A stretch of DNA of 64,000 nt from Marivirga aurantiaca (GCF_016679925.1 NZ_JAEQBW010000003.1:186001-250000), one strand, 5' to 3'; positions 1 through 9,241 are shown, numbered from the stretch's first letter. Translations and numbers: made by a program. The notes: generated by a model not told the origin, from the sequence alone.

Positions 1-1
1 T

Positions 2-994
2 GAACAATCTTTGCAAATAACGGCTGATTTAGATCAACATCCTGAAAAAGAGGAGGATTCCTCACTAACTCACCACTTTGTGCAGGAATTTAAGAAGCTT
101 GACGCAGTTGCTGAACCTTTTCTTGAGAACAAAGATGATATCCGCATCCGTTTTTCCGCCAATGATGATATCATTTTAAAAGGTGATGAAATAAGCCTGA
201 ATTGGGAAGTAGAGCATGCACAAACGATCATTATTGAAGGAATTGGAGAAGTAGCATCAGCAGGTAGCCGTAAAATCAAACCCGGAGCCGATACCATTTT
301 TAAAATAGGAGCCTATAATGCCAGCCAATCTGCACTCAAGACTTTTGCGGTAAAAGTGTATGACAATATCGGAATTGATTACGACCTGAGCTTTGCCAAT
401 AGAAGGACCGGGCAATATTCTTCTTTGGTGAAAGAAGATAACTATCCCCATGTATATGGAGTAGCTTTGGGAAATAAAGTAAAAATCAATTGGCAGGTAA
501 AAGATTCCAATGAAGTGACCATTAAGCCTTTTGGCATTACTAAGTCGGTAGGTGAGCATGAATTTCTGCCACAGGAAAACATGATGATCGAAATCCGGGC
601 CAAAATACTTCACAGAACATTTAGCAGGAAGATTCAACTGCTGGTTTTTCCTATCAAATTATTTACCGACAAACTGGTGAAGTTGTCAGCTGGACTGCAT
701 CAGGAATTAAAGCGAGTTCCGGACGCCAGTGAAATTATTGAGCAGGTAAAAGAAAAGCAAGTGTCTTATAGTCAAAATCTTACCAAAATAAGAGAAGCTG
801 AATTGAAGCAATATAATTTATTAGTAGAACAGATTCAAGAAATTACCTTTGATAAATCCAATAATAAATTTAATTTGGAACAAATTAACGCAAATGTTTT
901 CAGGAAGTTAAAAAACTTCTATGCGGGCAAAGCAGGCAAAGCAGGCATGGCAGGCTTAATTGAATCAATAAAATCGTACTATGGAAAAGCATAA
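2..994 (+). CDS. Ig-like-domain protein of the CIS locus (5' partial)
   Basis: The reading frame is open to the left edge, so the true start probably lies upstream; a TTG at 11 is the first candidate inside the window. No signal peptide is visible. Two stretches, near residues 45-115 and 140-215 counted from that TTG, have alternating beta character and a repeated pattern (KGDEISLNWEV and LGNKVKINWQV). This suggests tandem Ig-like beta-sandwich domains. The C-terminal third is helical and charged, and ends in a small AGKAG repeat. The stop overlaps the next gene by 14 nt, so the two are probably translated together. Function is unknown; linkage to the CIS genes is the only clue. Confidence 0.6.
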   Translation, partial: EQSLQITADLDQHPEKEEDSSLTHHFVQEFKKLDAVAEPFLENKDDIRIRFSANDDIILKGDEISLNWEVEHAQTIIIEGIGEVASAGSRKIKPGADTIFKIGAYNASQSALKTFAVKVYDNIGIDYDLSFANRRTGQYSSLVKEDNYPHVYGVALGNKVKINWQVKDSNEVTIKPFGITKSVGEHEFLPQENMMIEIRAKILHRTFSRKIQLLVFPIKLFTDKLVKLSAGLHQELKRVPDASEIIEQVKEKQVSYSQNLTKIREAELKQYNLLVEQIQEITFDKSNNKFNLEQINANVFRKLKNFYAGKAGKAGMAGLIESIKSYYGKA

Positions 995-2162
995 GCCGGA
1001 AAATGAACCAATCAGGGAATTCACGCTGTCAATGCGGTTTTTCCTGTTTTGTGCGGCTGCCAACCAACAGATTTTAAAAAGATGTCCTTCCTCTGAACGT
1101 CATAAATATGCAGGAGTGGGAGCCACTGTATTCTTTACAGGCTTGCTGGCGGCCCTTTCAGGTGGCTATGCTATTTTTACTGTTTTTAACAGCATCTGGA
1201 TAGCTGTTGCCCTGGGGATATTCTGGGGGTTATTGATTTTTAACCTGGATCGCTTTATTGTCTCCACCATCAAAAAAAATGATTGCAAAGCCGACCAGTG
1301 GAAACAGGTTATCCCCCGTTTGCTACTGGCTGTATTTCTGGCTGTAATCATAGCGAAACCGCTTGAGATTAAAATTTTTGAACAGGAAATCAATGAAAGG
1401 CTTCATTATACCGGGGTTCAAAAATTAGAAAATGTAGATGCCCTCTACGAGCAAAAAATTGATAAGCAGAGGCTGGCCATCCAAAATTTAAAGGCTTCCA
1501 CAGAACAGAAATTTGAGCTGAGGGAAAAATATTACGAAGAGTACAAATGTGAGTGTGAAGGCAGCTGTGGAACCGGGGCAAAAGGTGTAGGATCGGAATG
1601 CCTGCGAAAGGAGAAGAAATATTTAAAAGCCGATGAAGAATATAAATTGGCAAAAGCTGAGAATGACCAGGAAATTGCGGCATTACAGCTTATAGTTGCT
1701 GATCTTAACGCGGAAAGGGAAAGTTATAAAGAAGAACTTCAGACTTCATTTGCCTCCGGCCTGATGGCTAAATTGCAGGCGCTTGGTGAATTGCCACCCG
1801 GTCCGTCATGGGCAGTGGTAATGTTGCTGATCTGCATTGAAATTGCACCCATTCTCACCAAACTTCTTTCACCTTATGGTCCGTATGATCATTTGCTGAA
1901 AACAGTGGAGTATGATTATGAAATTGATGAAATAGCGACCATTAATTTAAGAAATCAGAAATTAAATAATCAACTTACACTTTTGGCCAGTGTTGAACAG
2001 GAAAAAATAGAGCAGCAGATAATCAACAACAAGAGAACATTGCATTTGATAGAAGAGGCCCATGAAGAGTTGGTGAAAGAACAGTTGGCCATATGGGTGG
2101 AAAAGGAAAAGAGGAAATTGCGTGAAGAGTCAAAAGAAGACGAAATTTATATCCCCAAATAA
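981..2162 (+). CDS. DUF4407 family integral membrane protein
   Basis: This 393-residue protein has the DUF4407 layout: three hydrophobic segments near residues 45-68, 71-88 and 109-127, a long charged coiled-coil segment (about 135-265), a fourth helix at about 276-295, and a charged cytoplasmic-type tail. The coiled-coil segment is interrupted by a Cys-rich loop with C190, C192, C196 and C207 in a Gly-rich setting. The biochemical role of DUF4407 is unknown. The gene overlaps the preceding Ig-like gene and lies 8 nt before the next one, so it is part of the envelope module upstream of the CIS genes. An anchoring or sensing role is inference. Confidence 0.8.
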   Translation: MEKHKPENEPIREFTLSMRFFLFCAAANQQILKRCPSSERHKYAGVGATVFFTGLLAALSGGYAIFTVFNSIWIAVALGIFWGLLIFNLDRFIVSTIKKNDCKADQWKQVIPRLLLAVFLAVIIAKPLEIKIFEQEINERLHYTGVQKLENVDALYEQKIDKQRLAIQNLKASTEQKFELREKYYEEYKCECEGSCGTGAKGVGSECLRKEKKYLKADEEYKLAKAENDQEIAALQLIVADLNAERESYKEELQTSFASGLMAKLQALGELPPGPSWAVVMLLICIEIAPILTKLLSPYGPYDHLLKTVEYDYEIDEIATINLRNQKLNNQLTLLASVEQEKIEQQIINNKRTLHLIEEAHEELVKEQLAIWVEKEKRKLREESKEDEIYIPK

Positions 2163-2170
2163 AATCCTCC

Positions 2171-3121
2171 ATGATTAAGGCCATACTCCCCATCGTATTT
2201 TACTTGCTTATTTATGATTGCCTCGGGCAACAAGGAAATGAAACCTATGTCTACAAGGATACTGTCATTACGGGCCTGGACACTATCAATCTTATTCATA
2301 CTAAGCTAAAAGTAAGACTGTTTTCAAAGAGGGATTTCAGCTTTGAAGCCGGTCAGGGCGATACTATTCTTTATTCACTCCAAAAAGAAAATAACAGGCG
2401 AATGAAGTACAGGCTGATAAAGCCTAATGCTGAGGAAAAGGAATATCGCCTAGATGAAGATGTGAAAAATAGCAGGCTCGATACAGAAGCCGGAGCCGGT
2501 AATTACATCCTTCAATTGAGGAACCGGAGCTTTAGGAGGAATAATGTAGTGATTGACCTGAAAAAAGTGAAGGGCTGGAAACGGACGGAAAAGGTGAAAG
2601 TAAATCCACCTGCGGAAGACTCAGTATGGGTGGTAATCAATGATACGATCCCAAGGGTGGTTATAGAGGGAACCTATTATATTGGTGCGAAAAAAAACAT
2701 CAGAATGGAAAGTAAGAAGGTAATAGAATTTGAGTTTGTAAGTGATTCTGTGCCGGCTTATTGGGCCTATTTGGTAGGTTTTGGTAAAGAATATCAAAGC
2801 GAAATTGAAACCTTAATAGATCTAAAAACACAACAACCAATTGGAGATCCCCTGGTGGCCTACTTTATGAAACAGTTCAGTGGCTTCCCCTATTCTCAGA
2901 GCAAACGGGCCAGAATGAACCTCTCAGGCCCTAAAGTGAATAAAGATTTTAATACCACGGCTTATGATTTAAACACCGGAAAAAGAGGTGTTTACAAATT
3001 GTCAGTTGTTAATAAAGATGAGGTAGTAGGGGAATATGTATATCTTAGGGTGGTGGCATTTGATCTGGTGAAAAAATCAGAAATGAAAGTACCCGAATCT
3101 GAATTGAAGAAAATGAAATAG
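2171..3121 (+). CDS. Exported protein of unknown function, CIS envelope module
   Basis: I do not recognise this 316-residue protein. It begins with a short basic start and a hydrophobic stretch ending near LGQQ, a likely signal peptide, and has no further membrane helix. The rest is beta-rich and strongly charged (many Lys/Glu). That is consistent with a periplasmic or surface protein. It is only 3 nt upstream of the GH18-like gene and 8 nt downstream of the DUF4407 gene, so all three are probably one transcript. Confidence 0.6.
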   Translation: MIKAILPIVFYLLIYDCLGQQGNETYVYKDTVITGLDTINLIHTKLKVRLFSKRDFSFEAGQGDTILYSLQKENNRRMKYRLIKPNAEEKEYRLDEDVKNSRLDTEAGAGNYILQLRNRSFRRNNVVIDLKKVKGWKRTEKVKVNPPAEDSVWVVINDTIPRVVIEGTYYIGAKKNIRMESKKVIEFEFVSDSVPAYWAYLVGFGKEYQSEIETLIDLKTQQPIGDPLVAYFMKQFSGFPYSQSKRARMNLSGPKVNKDFNTTAYDLNTGKRGVYKLSVVNKDEVVGEYVYLRVVAFDLVKKSEMKVPESELKKMK

Positions 3122-3124
3122 ACA

Positions 3125-4858
3125 ATGTTAAAGAAATTAATAATTATCCTTCTGCTGATGCTTCCCTGCCTGTCAGTGTATGCACAAAAAAGCCTGCTCA
3201 ACCAGGCAAGAAACAAGACCAGAAAAGTTGAGCGCGAAATAAAAAGGTCAAAGCGTGATTTCGATAAAGTTGGGAGCATGTTCAGTTCCCAGAAAAAGGA
3301 GATTACCGAGGAAGAAAGTTTGTCCGATACCATTATTTGGGAAAAGAAGAGATATATTCCAAAAAGTGGGTTGGTGAATGATTATGCCTATTTATTTCGT
3401 TCGATTCATGGTGCTCAGCAACAAGTGAAGTTTAAGAATACAAAGGATCTTAACAAAATTGTGTGGGATTCCGCTGCTAACAAATACTATAATCGACTGG
3501 ATAAAATTAATGCCATAGATGAAAACCATGTAGTGCTTGGCTGGCATCCTTACTGGATGAAAAATGAGTTTAAGGATTATAAGTACAATCTATTATCAAT
3601 GATTGCTTATTTTTCCTATGATGTAAATCCTTTAAATGGCGGTTATAATGATCCTGAGGCCATAAAAGATTGGCGTAGTACAGCCATGATCGATTCAGCG
3701 AAGAATCACGGAGTAAAAGTACTGCTTACTGTCACCAACTACGGAAAAGAACAAAACAGGCAGTTTTTCTCTGATAAAGATGTGTGGAATAGCTTGATTG
3801 ACAGCCTGAAGGTCTTGGTTACAGCAAGAAACGGAGATGGTTTGGACCTTAATTTCGAGCAAATACCTGCAGCAAACAGAAATGACTATACCGATTTTGT
3901 GAAAAAATTGCGATCTAAAATGGGGGATTCCTACATAATTACCCTACAGGTGCCTGCCTTCAATAATAACAATGCGATTGATTTCAAGGCCCTCGATCCC
4001 TATATTAATTATTTCATTGTTCAGGGATATGATTACAGTTATGTGGAGTGCAACGGTACACCATCCCCTGTTTCGCCTTTGCATTCCATCAATACAGATT
4101 GCCCCAGTATTGTCAATACCTATGATTATTGTATAAGAAACGGGATGAATCCTGCGAAATCCATTTTGGGGATGCCTTCCTACGGTACCGAATGGACATT
4201 GGCCGGAAATAGCTGGAATGCCAAAGCAAGGTTTGAAAGGTATATTACTTATGATGATGTCATGTCCGAATATAATATTAACTATCAGCCTTTTTATGAT
4301 GCAGTAAGTGGAAGTACTTACTTTTTGGTAGACCAGGGGAATAGCACCAGGCTGGTGTGGTTTGAAAGCCAGCAGAGCCTGGACAGCAAATTTCAATGGG
4401 CCTTGGACCATGACATGAAAGGCGCAGCCATTTGGGCTTTGGGATATGATGGCCGGCAGTCAGGAATATGGAATGCCGTGGCTACCAATTTTGGTGTGGA
4501 TCCGCTACAGGAAATTTTTCCTATTGGCTATGATAACGGCCAGCTTTATTCAATCATGGCTTCCTTTCAAAATCATAGAAGGTCTATTGGTATAGGTGTG
4601 GTCATTATTCTTTACTTTTTTATTATAGGCTTGTTTGTTTCTCTCTTAGACTGGAGGGTACGGGAAATTTTCTTTCAGAATTTAACATACAGGGCTGTTT
4701 TTGCCGGTGTGATTATTTTCCTTGGCGCCATGGCAGTTTTTTTGATTAGTGGTGGCTCGGCCTCTCTTTTTCCACTTCTTATTGGTCTGTTGATTGGGGC
4801 CCTGGTTGTTTATTTGATTACTACCCACTATATTTCCTACAGGGACAAATTACCTTAA
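3125..4858 (+). CDS. GH18-fold glycosidase-like protein with C-terminal membrane helices
   Basis: An N-terminal signal peptide ends around LSVYAQ (residue 21) and is followed by a Lys/Arg-rich linker. Residues 130-460 fit a glycoside hydrolase family 18 barrel: strand motif LGWHPYW, then the active-site strand DGLDLNFEQ (residues 238-246) with the acid/base Glu at 245, and the late-barrel motif AIWALGYD. The third acidic position of DxxDxDxE is Asn243. Three hydrophobic helices close the protein (about 485-565). The catalytic domain should therefore sit in the periplasm, tethered to the inner membrane. GH18 enzymes cleave beta-1,4-linked N-acetylglucosamine polymers; acting on peptidoglycan beside the injection system is inference. 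Confidence 0.75.
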   Translation: MLKKLIIILLLMLPCLSVYAQKSLLNQARNKTRKVEREIKRSKRDFDKVGSMFSSQKKEITEEESLSDTIIWEKKRYIPKSGLVNDYAYLFRSIHGAQQQVKFKNTKDLNKIVWDSAANKYYNRLDKINAIDENHVVLGWHPYWMKNEFKDYKYNLLSMIAYFSYDVNPLNGGYNDPEAIKDWRSTAMIDSAKNHGVKVLLTVTNYGKEQNRQFFSDKDVWNSLIDSLKVLVTARNGDGLDLNFEQIPAANRNDYTDFVKKLRSKMGDSYIITLQVPAFNNNNAIDFKALDPYINYFIVQGYDYSYVECNGTPSPVSPLHSINTDCPSIVNTYDYCIRNGMNPAKSILGMPSYGTEWTLAGNSWNAKARFERYITYDDVMSEYNINYQPFYDAVSGSTYFLVDQGNSTRLVWFESQQSLDSKFQWALDHDMKGAAIWALGYDGRQSGIWNAVATNFGVDPLQEIFPIGYDNGQLYSIMASFQNHRRSIGIGVVIILYFFIIGLFVSLLDWRVREIFFQNLTYRAVFAGVIIFLGAMAVFLISGGSASLFPLLIGLLIGALVVYLITTHYISYRDKLP

Positions 4859-4872
4859 AAACAAAAATATGA

Positions 4873-4958
4873 ATGAGCATAAATTTTAGAATCCTTAACA
4901 TACTAACCGAGGATGAATAAATTTATTGAATTCTCCCGAAGGGATCCCTTTGGGGCAT
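4873..4958. repeat. Intergenic repeat, left copy
   Basis: The segment from atgagcataaattttagaat to ggggcat recurs on the far side of the CIS structural genes, split into two parts (22819-22871 and 22928-22990). Its right half contains the imperfect palindrome cccgaagggatccctttggg. It lies between the GH18-like gene and the small membrane-protein gene. Confidence 0.7.
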
Positions 4959-4986
4959 ATGACAACTTAAAAAAATATATATACAT

Positions 4987-5226
4987 ATGAAAGATTTAAT
5001 TGCCAGGGAATTCCTATTCTTTTTTGTGGCACTCATTGTGGCTTTGCCTGTGGGCTTTTTATTTCTCTACATGCTGCATGTGGAGCCTGCTGGTGCAAGT
5101 ATGTCTGCTGATGAGAAAGTACTGGAAATGGACCTCTTGTTTATTGGAGGCCTGCTAGGATTTGTAGGTGTGTATCTGGCTCGCCTTACGGTTTGGGGAG
5201 TTAAACAATTATTAATTTCTAATTAG
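4987..5226 (+). CDS. Small two-helix membrane protein
   Basis: This 79-residue protein has two hydrophobic segments, near residues 9-30 and 50-68, joined by a short polar loop containing MSADEK. No family is recognised. It starts 28 nt after the left copy of the intergenic repeat and lies 49 nt before the DUF4255 gene. It could be a membrane partner or holin-like component of the CIS locus, but no sequence motif supports either; size and topology are the only evidence. Confidence 0.55.
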   Translation: MKDLIAREFLFFFVALIVALPVGFLFLYMLHVEPAGASMSADEKVLEMDLLFIGGLLGFVGVYLARLTVWGVKQLLISN

Positions 5227-5275
5227 TCTGGTTTTGAAGCTTGTTTCAACTTCTTTTTTTATTTAAAAGCTAACT

Positions 5276-5851
5276 ATGATCCATAACGTACTACCTGTAA
5301 TTGCCAGTGAGCTTAATGACTATCTCAAGTCACGGTTCAATTCAGTGGAAGATAAAGTGATTCTCTCCAATATTGTTGATCAGGGAGGTGCTGTGGCCAT
5401 TGAAGGTAACAACAAAATAGTAATCACACTCATTAATATAGCAGAAGAGACTACACTGAAAGCCAATGCCAATCAGCATTATATGGGAAGTACTTTCGTG
5501 GATTTTGCTCCTTCCATAAGTGTAAATTTGACTTTGATGATATCCGCCTATTTCAGTCCGAAAAACTATGTGGAGTCTCTCAGGTTTATTTCAGGGGTGA
5601 TCTATTTTTTTCAGGCAAAACCATTATTTACAGCTCAAAATACCCCGGAACTAAGCCAGAATGTTGAAAAAATCCATTTCGATTTACTGTCTTTATCTCC
5701 TCAGGAATTAATGAACCTTTTTTCTATGATGGGAGCCAAATATATTCCTTCTGTGGTCTATAAAATGAAAATGCTCACCTTTAGTCAGAATAACATCCAG
5801 GATGAAATTCCTGCAATTAAAGGATTGAATGTGAACGGTGAAATTGATTGA
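5276..5851 (+). CDS. DUF4255 (Pvc16/Afp16-like) tail terminator/cap protein
   Basis: This 191-residue protein matches the DUF4255/Pvc16 N-terminal family. It opens with IHNVLPVIASELNDYL, and has a central beta-rich core with NLTLMISAYFSPKNYVESLRF and a C-terminal PQELMNLFSMMGAKYIPSV segment. In PVC and antifeeding prophage, Afp16-type proteins cap the distal end of the tail tube and sheath and set or terminate tail length. Its place at the head of the structural genes is typical. A 269-nt AT-rich gap follows, so the next gene may have its own promoter. Confidence 0.85.
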   Translation: MIHNVLPVIASELNDYLKSRFNSVEDKVILSNIVDQGGAVAIEGNNKIVITLINIAEETTLKANANQHYMGSTFVDFAPSISVNLTLMISAYFSPKNYVESLRFISGVIYFFQAKPLFTAQNTPELSQNVEKIHFDLLSLSPQELMNLFSMMGAKYIPSVVYKMKMLTFSQNNIQDEIPAIKGLNVNGEID

Positions 5852-6120
5852 TCCGAGAGGGTTAATGTTAGATTTTCTTAATCTTTTAAAATCATGTGTT
5901 GGCACAAATAGTGGCTATTAGCTGCCAAATGATTTGAAAATCAATATTTTATATATAGATAAGTTTATATTATTTTCAAAAATCCCATAAATAAATAAAA
6001 GCTTTATATAAAAATATCATTCTTTTTAATAATTTTAATTATATTGAAGCAAAATAAGCCAGATCAGTAAATAGAGACTGGTATTGATGATTAATTATTA
6101 AACAACCAAAAACCCAAACC

Positions 6121-7146
6121 TTGAAATACGAAGAATTATTTGCGGTAAGTTACCATCATGAATATTATAAGTCTACAAGGTTTAGAGGCTTTGGTATGTT
6201 GGCAAGCCATTCTACAGAACGTATTTTAAAATCTTACGGAGTAATAATAAAAGAATCTGAAACAGGCTTTACCGCACTTTTCAAAGAAGAAAAGGTAGGT
6301 CAGTCACTTCTGAGGAATTTAAAACAAAGGTTACAGTTTCGCTTTTTCATAGTTTCCCGGGATAGAATGTGGATGAATTACTCTGACATTCCTGGTGATT
6401 TGAATGACTACGGCTATTGGTTAACCAATATGAATGATAACCCTAATGACCCCACCCTTCTGCACAAAGAAGAATTTCTTGGTCAAAGTGATCGTGTTCA
6501 ATTTATTTCTTCCCTTGCTGATATTCAATCGCAGATAGCGGATGATACTTCTGTCCTGATTGAGAACATGTTCGGAACAGTGCTCTTTGAAGGGCAAAGT
6601 TCAGAACTGAATGAAGGAATAGGGGAAGATTATTCTGATGAGCCGGGCTATTTGAAAGCAACTGCCGGTGGTGAGGTTTATGAATATTATTATAAGCCTC
6701 GCGGGATCAAACAAATCATTGGAATGATTGATATAGTCATAAATCCTTCCGGAGATGAAAATCATAATTTCAATGCTATTCTTAACTCCCAATATAAAGT
6801 GAACATCAATTCCAGGGCTACTACCTGGCGATACAATCTTATTAACCGGGATAATTATAAGTATTCAGATTTTAAAATTTACTCAGGCAAGGATATAGTG
6901 CCAACAACAGCTGTGGAGGAAAAGATGATGGTGAATGGAGATAAGGCTTATTACATAGAAACTACTGCTCCCATACAGCTAAAGGAGCGGTATAGTAGTT
7001 ACCTTGAGCTGGAGATGATAAAAGTGGAGTCGGACAGGAATGTCAGGAAAAGAATTAACCTTCCTGTGCCGGACATCAATAAAGTAAGGATGGCAAAGGA
7101 CGCTGATGTGTATCGGGCGTATTCTGAAATGTATATATATTTTTAA
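6121..7146 (+). CDS. CIS-associated protein between cap and sheath genes, possible cap adaptor
   Basis: The 341-residue product is not recognised at family level. It starts at a TTG codon; no good ATG lies near. There is no signal peptide or membrane helix. It is rich in aromatic and charged residues and looks like a mixed alpha/beta cytoplasmic protein. It ends 20 nt before the sheath gene and directly follows the cap gene. Bacteroidota CIS particles are known to have an extra cap-adaptor layer, so this slot makes a sheath- or cap-associated role reasonable; this is inference from position only. Confidence 0.6.
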   Translation: MKYEELFAVSYHHEYYKSTRFRGFGMLASHSTERILKSYGVIIKESETGFTALFKEEKVGQSLLRNLKQRLQFRFFIVSRDRMWMNYSDIPGDLNDYGYWLTNMNDNPNDPTLLHKEEFLGQSDRVQFISSLADIQSQIADDTSVLIENMFGTVLFEGQSSELNEGIGEDYSDEPGYLKATAGGEVYEYYYKPRGIKQIIGMIDIVINPSGDENHNFNAILNSQYKVNINSRATTWRYNLINRDNYKYSDFKIYSGKDIVPTTAVEEKMMVNGDKAYYIETTAPIQLKERYSSYLELEMIKVESDRNVRKRINLPVPDINKVRMAKDADVYRAYSEMYIYF

Positions 7147-7166
7147 CTAAACCAAACTCATAAATT

Positions 7167-8660
7167 ATGGCTCAAGTATTGGCAACACCGGGTGTTTATA
7201 TTGAGGAGAAGAGTGCTTTCCCAAGCTCAGTTGTAGCAGTTGCAACTGCTGTACCCGCCTTTGTAGGGTATACTGAAAAGGCTTTGAGAGGCAACAAATC
7301 CATTATAAATGTACCCACTAGGATTACTTCATTAGGTGAATATCACCAGTATTTTGGGGGCGCTCCCAAAGTCACATTTGAAGTGGCAGAAGATGAAAAA
7401 GAACAATTCAGTCTTACTGTAAACAGCGCCACAAAGTACAACCTCTACAACAATCTTAGGCTCTTCTTTGCCAACGGAGGCTCTACCTGCTATATCGTTT
7501 CCGTAGGAAATTATACCGGGGGTGTCAAAGCCGGAGAATTAAACGATGAAGAAAACGAAGGAGGGATTAAAACACTTCTTAAGGAGCCTGAACCAACCAT
7601 GTTGGTGATTCCTGATGCAGTACTTCTGGAAAAGGCTGATTGTTATTCTCTACAGCAAGCGATGCTTCAGCACTGCGGACTGGACATGAGGAGCCGGGTA
7701 GCTATACTTGATGTATATGATGGTGACAAGCCTCGTACCATGGCTGAAGATGATGTCATTAACCAGTTTAGGGAAGGTGTGGGAAATAATTTCCTACAGT
7801 GGGGTGCTGCTTATTATCCATGGCTTAACACCACAATTGTTTCTGCTGATGATGTGAACTTCACGAATGTGAGCAATGCGGATGGACTTGCTGGTCTTTT
7901 GACTAAGGAAGTAGACGAGATGCTTAAAAATGAAGAGATCAAGGAAAAAAGAGCAGAGCTTATAAAAGCAGAAATAGCCCTTTTGTCCAATGCAGATGCA
8001 GATGTAGTGACTTTACATCAAACGCTTTCAGCTGTAAGTCCATTGTACAAAGCTATTATGGGCGATATCAGAAACAGCTTAAATGTACTTCCTCCAAGTG
8101 TGGGAATGGCAGGTGTAATATCTATGGTCGATAATTCAGTAGGTGTATTTCAATCTCCTGCCAATGTTTCGGTAGGCTCTGTTGTAAAGCCTTCTGTAAA
8201 TATTACCAATACCATCCAGGAAGATCTTAACCTTCCTTTAAATGGTAAAGCAGTGAATGCTATCAGAAGCTTCCCTGGAAAAGGTGTATTGGTTTGGGGA
8301 GCAAGAACCCTTGATGGCAATAGCATGGACTGGAGATATCTCAGTGTGAGAAGGACAGTGATTATGATTGAGCAATCCCTGAAAGCAGCTACTGAGGCTT
8401 ATGTGTTTAAGCCCAACGTTGTGAATACCTGGGTTACAGTAAAAGGTATGATGACCAACTTCCTGACCGATCAGTGGAAAAAAGGTGCTTTGGCAGGATC
8501 ATCGCCAGAAGATGCTTTCAGTGTGGATGTAGGACTTGGAGTAACCATGACACCTACTGATATATTGGATGGTATTATGCATATTTCAGTGAAACTGGCA
8601 GTGGTAAGACCTGCTGAATTTATTGTAATTACTATTCAGCAGCAAATGCAGAAATCATAA
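7167..8660 (+). CDS. Contractile tail sheath protein
   Basis: This 497-residue protein is a phage-type sheath (Pvc2-4/Afp2-4 family). The N-terminus (TPGVYIEEKS) is the classic sheath start. The C-terminal domain carries the conserved run VWGARTLDGNSMDWRYLSVR followed by the IEQSLKAATEAYVF segment that supplies inter-subunit strands and helices. It forms the contractile outer cylinder and drives the inner tube outward. Length is normal for the family. Only one sheath gene is present. It is followed after 45 nt by the first tube gene. Confidence 0.95.
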   Translation: MAQVLATPGVYIEEKSAFPSSVVAVATAVPAFVGYTEKALRGNKSIINVPTRITSLGEYHQYFGGAPKVTFEVAEDEKEQFSLTVNSATKYNLYNNLRLFFANGGSTCYIVSVGNYTGGVKAGELNDEENEGGIKTLLKEPEPTMLVIPDAVLLEKADCYSLQQAMLQHCGLDMRSRVAILDVYDGDKPRTMAEDDVINQFREGVGNNFLQWGAAYYPWLNTTIVSADDVNFTNVSNADGLAGLLTKEVDEMLKNEEIKEKRAELIKAEIALLSNADADVVTLHQTLSAVSPLYKAIMGDIRNSLNVLPPSVGMAGVISMVDNSVGVFQSPANVSVGSVVKPSVNITNTIQEDLNLPLNGKAVNAIRSFPGKGVLVWGARTLDGNSMDWRYLSVRRTVIMIEQSLKAATEAYVFKPNVVNTWVTVKGMMTNFLTDQWKKGALAGSSPEDAFSVDVGLGVTMTPTDILDGIMHISVKLAVVRPAEFIVITIQQQMQKS

Positions 8661-8705
8661 TAATCACATTAGTTAAAACATTAATAGAATTTAAATAGAA
8701 ATAAA

Positions 8706-9158
8706 ATGGCAGGAGAAGCTCAAGATAATATATGGCCTTTACCGAAATTCTACTTTAAAGTAGAAGTAGATGGTGGAATGGTGGCCTCGTTTCAGGAAGT
8801 ATCAGGGTTGGATATTGAAACCGATGTATTTGAATACAGACATGGTGACAGCCCCGTTTTCTCAACGATTAAGATGCCGGGATTGATCAAGTCAAGTGAT
8901 GTGACCTTGAAAAAGGGCATCTTCACTACTGATGTGAAATTCTTCGAGTGGTTCAGTGATATAAAGCTGAATACCATCGAACGTAAAACCGTAACCATCA
9001 TGCTATTAAACGAAGCTGGCGATTCAGAGATTGTATGGACACTTACCAATGCATTTCCTAAGCAGGTACAGGGTACTGATCTTAATTCTACCAGCAGCGA
9101 TGCAGCTGTTGAAACGCTCGTTCTGGCTCATGAAGGGCTAACGGTGAGCACACCATAA
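8706..9158 (+). CDS. Inner tube protein 1 (gp19/Pvc1-like)
   Basis: This 150-residue protein belongs to the T4 gp19/Hcp-like tail-tube family. It shows the usual order: LPKFYFKVEVDGG, FQEVSGLDIE, then the basic segment GLIKSSDVTLKKGIF, and a closing beta hairpin. Hexamers stack to form the hollow inner tube through which cargo moves. It follows the sheath gene and is followed by a perfect hairpin plus T-run, which fits high expression of sheath and tube relative to the baseplate. Confidence 0.93.
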   Translation: MAGEAQDNIWPLPKFYFKVEVDGGMVASFQEVSGLDIETDVFEYRHGDSPVFSTIKMPGLIKSSDVTLKKGIFTTDVKFFEWFSDIKLNTIERKTVTIMLLNEAGDSEIVWTLTNAFPKQVQGTDLNSTSSDAAVETLVLAHEGLTVSTP

Positions 9159-9176
9159 TTAGGAGATACTGATAAT

Positions 9177-9207
9177 GGAAGAGAGTATAACCTCTCTTCC
9201 GTTTTTT
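9177..9207 (+). terminator. Hairpin terminator after tube gene 1
   Basis: A perfect 9-bp stem (ggaagagag / ctctcttcc, 9177-9185 and 9192-9200) with a 6-nt loop is followed by gtttttt. It has the form of a rho-independent terminator, 18 nt after the tube stop, inside the CIS operon. Confidence 0.85.
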
Positions 9208-9241
9208 CAGCTCATCAACTAAATCAGTAAATTAAAATTCT

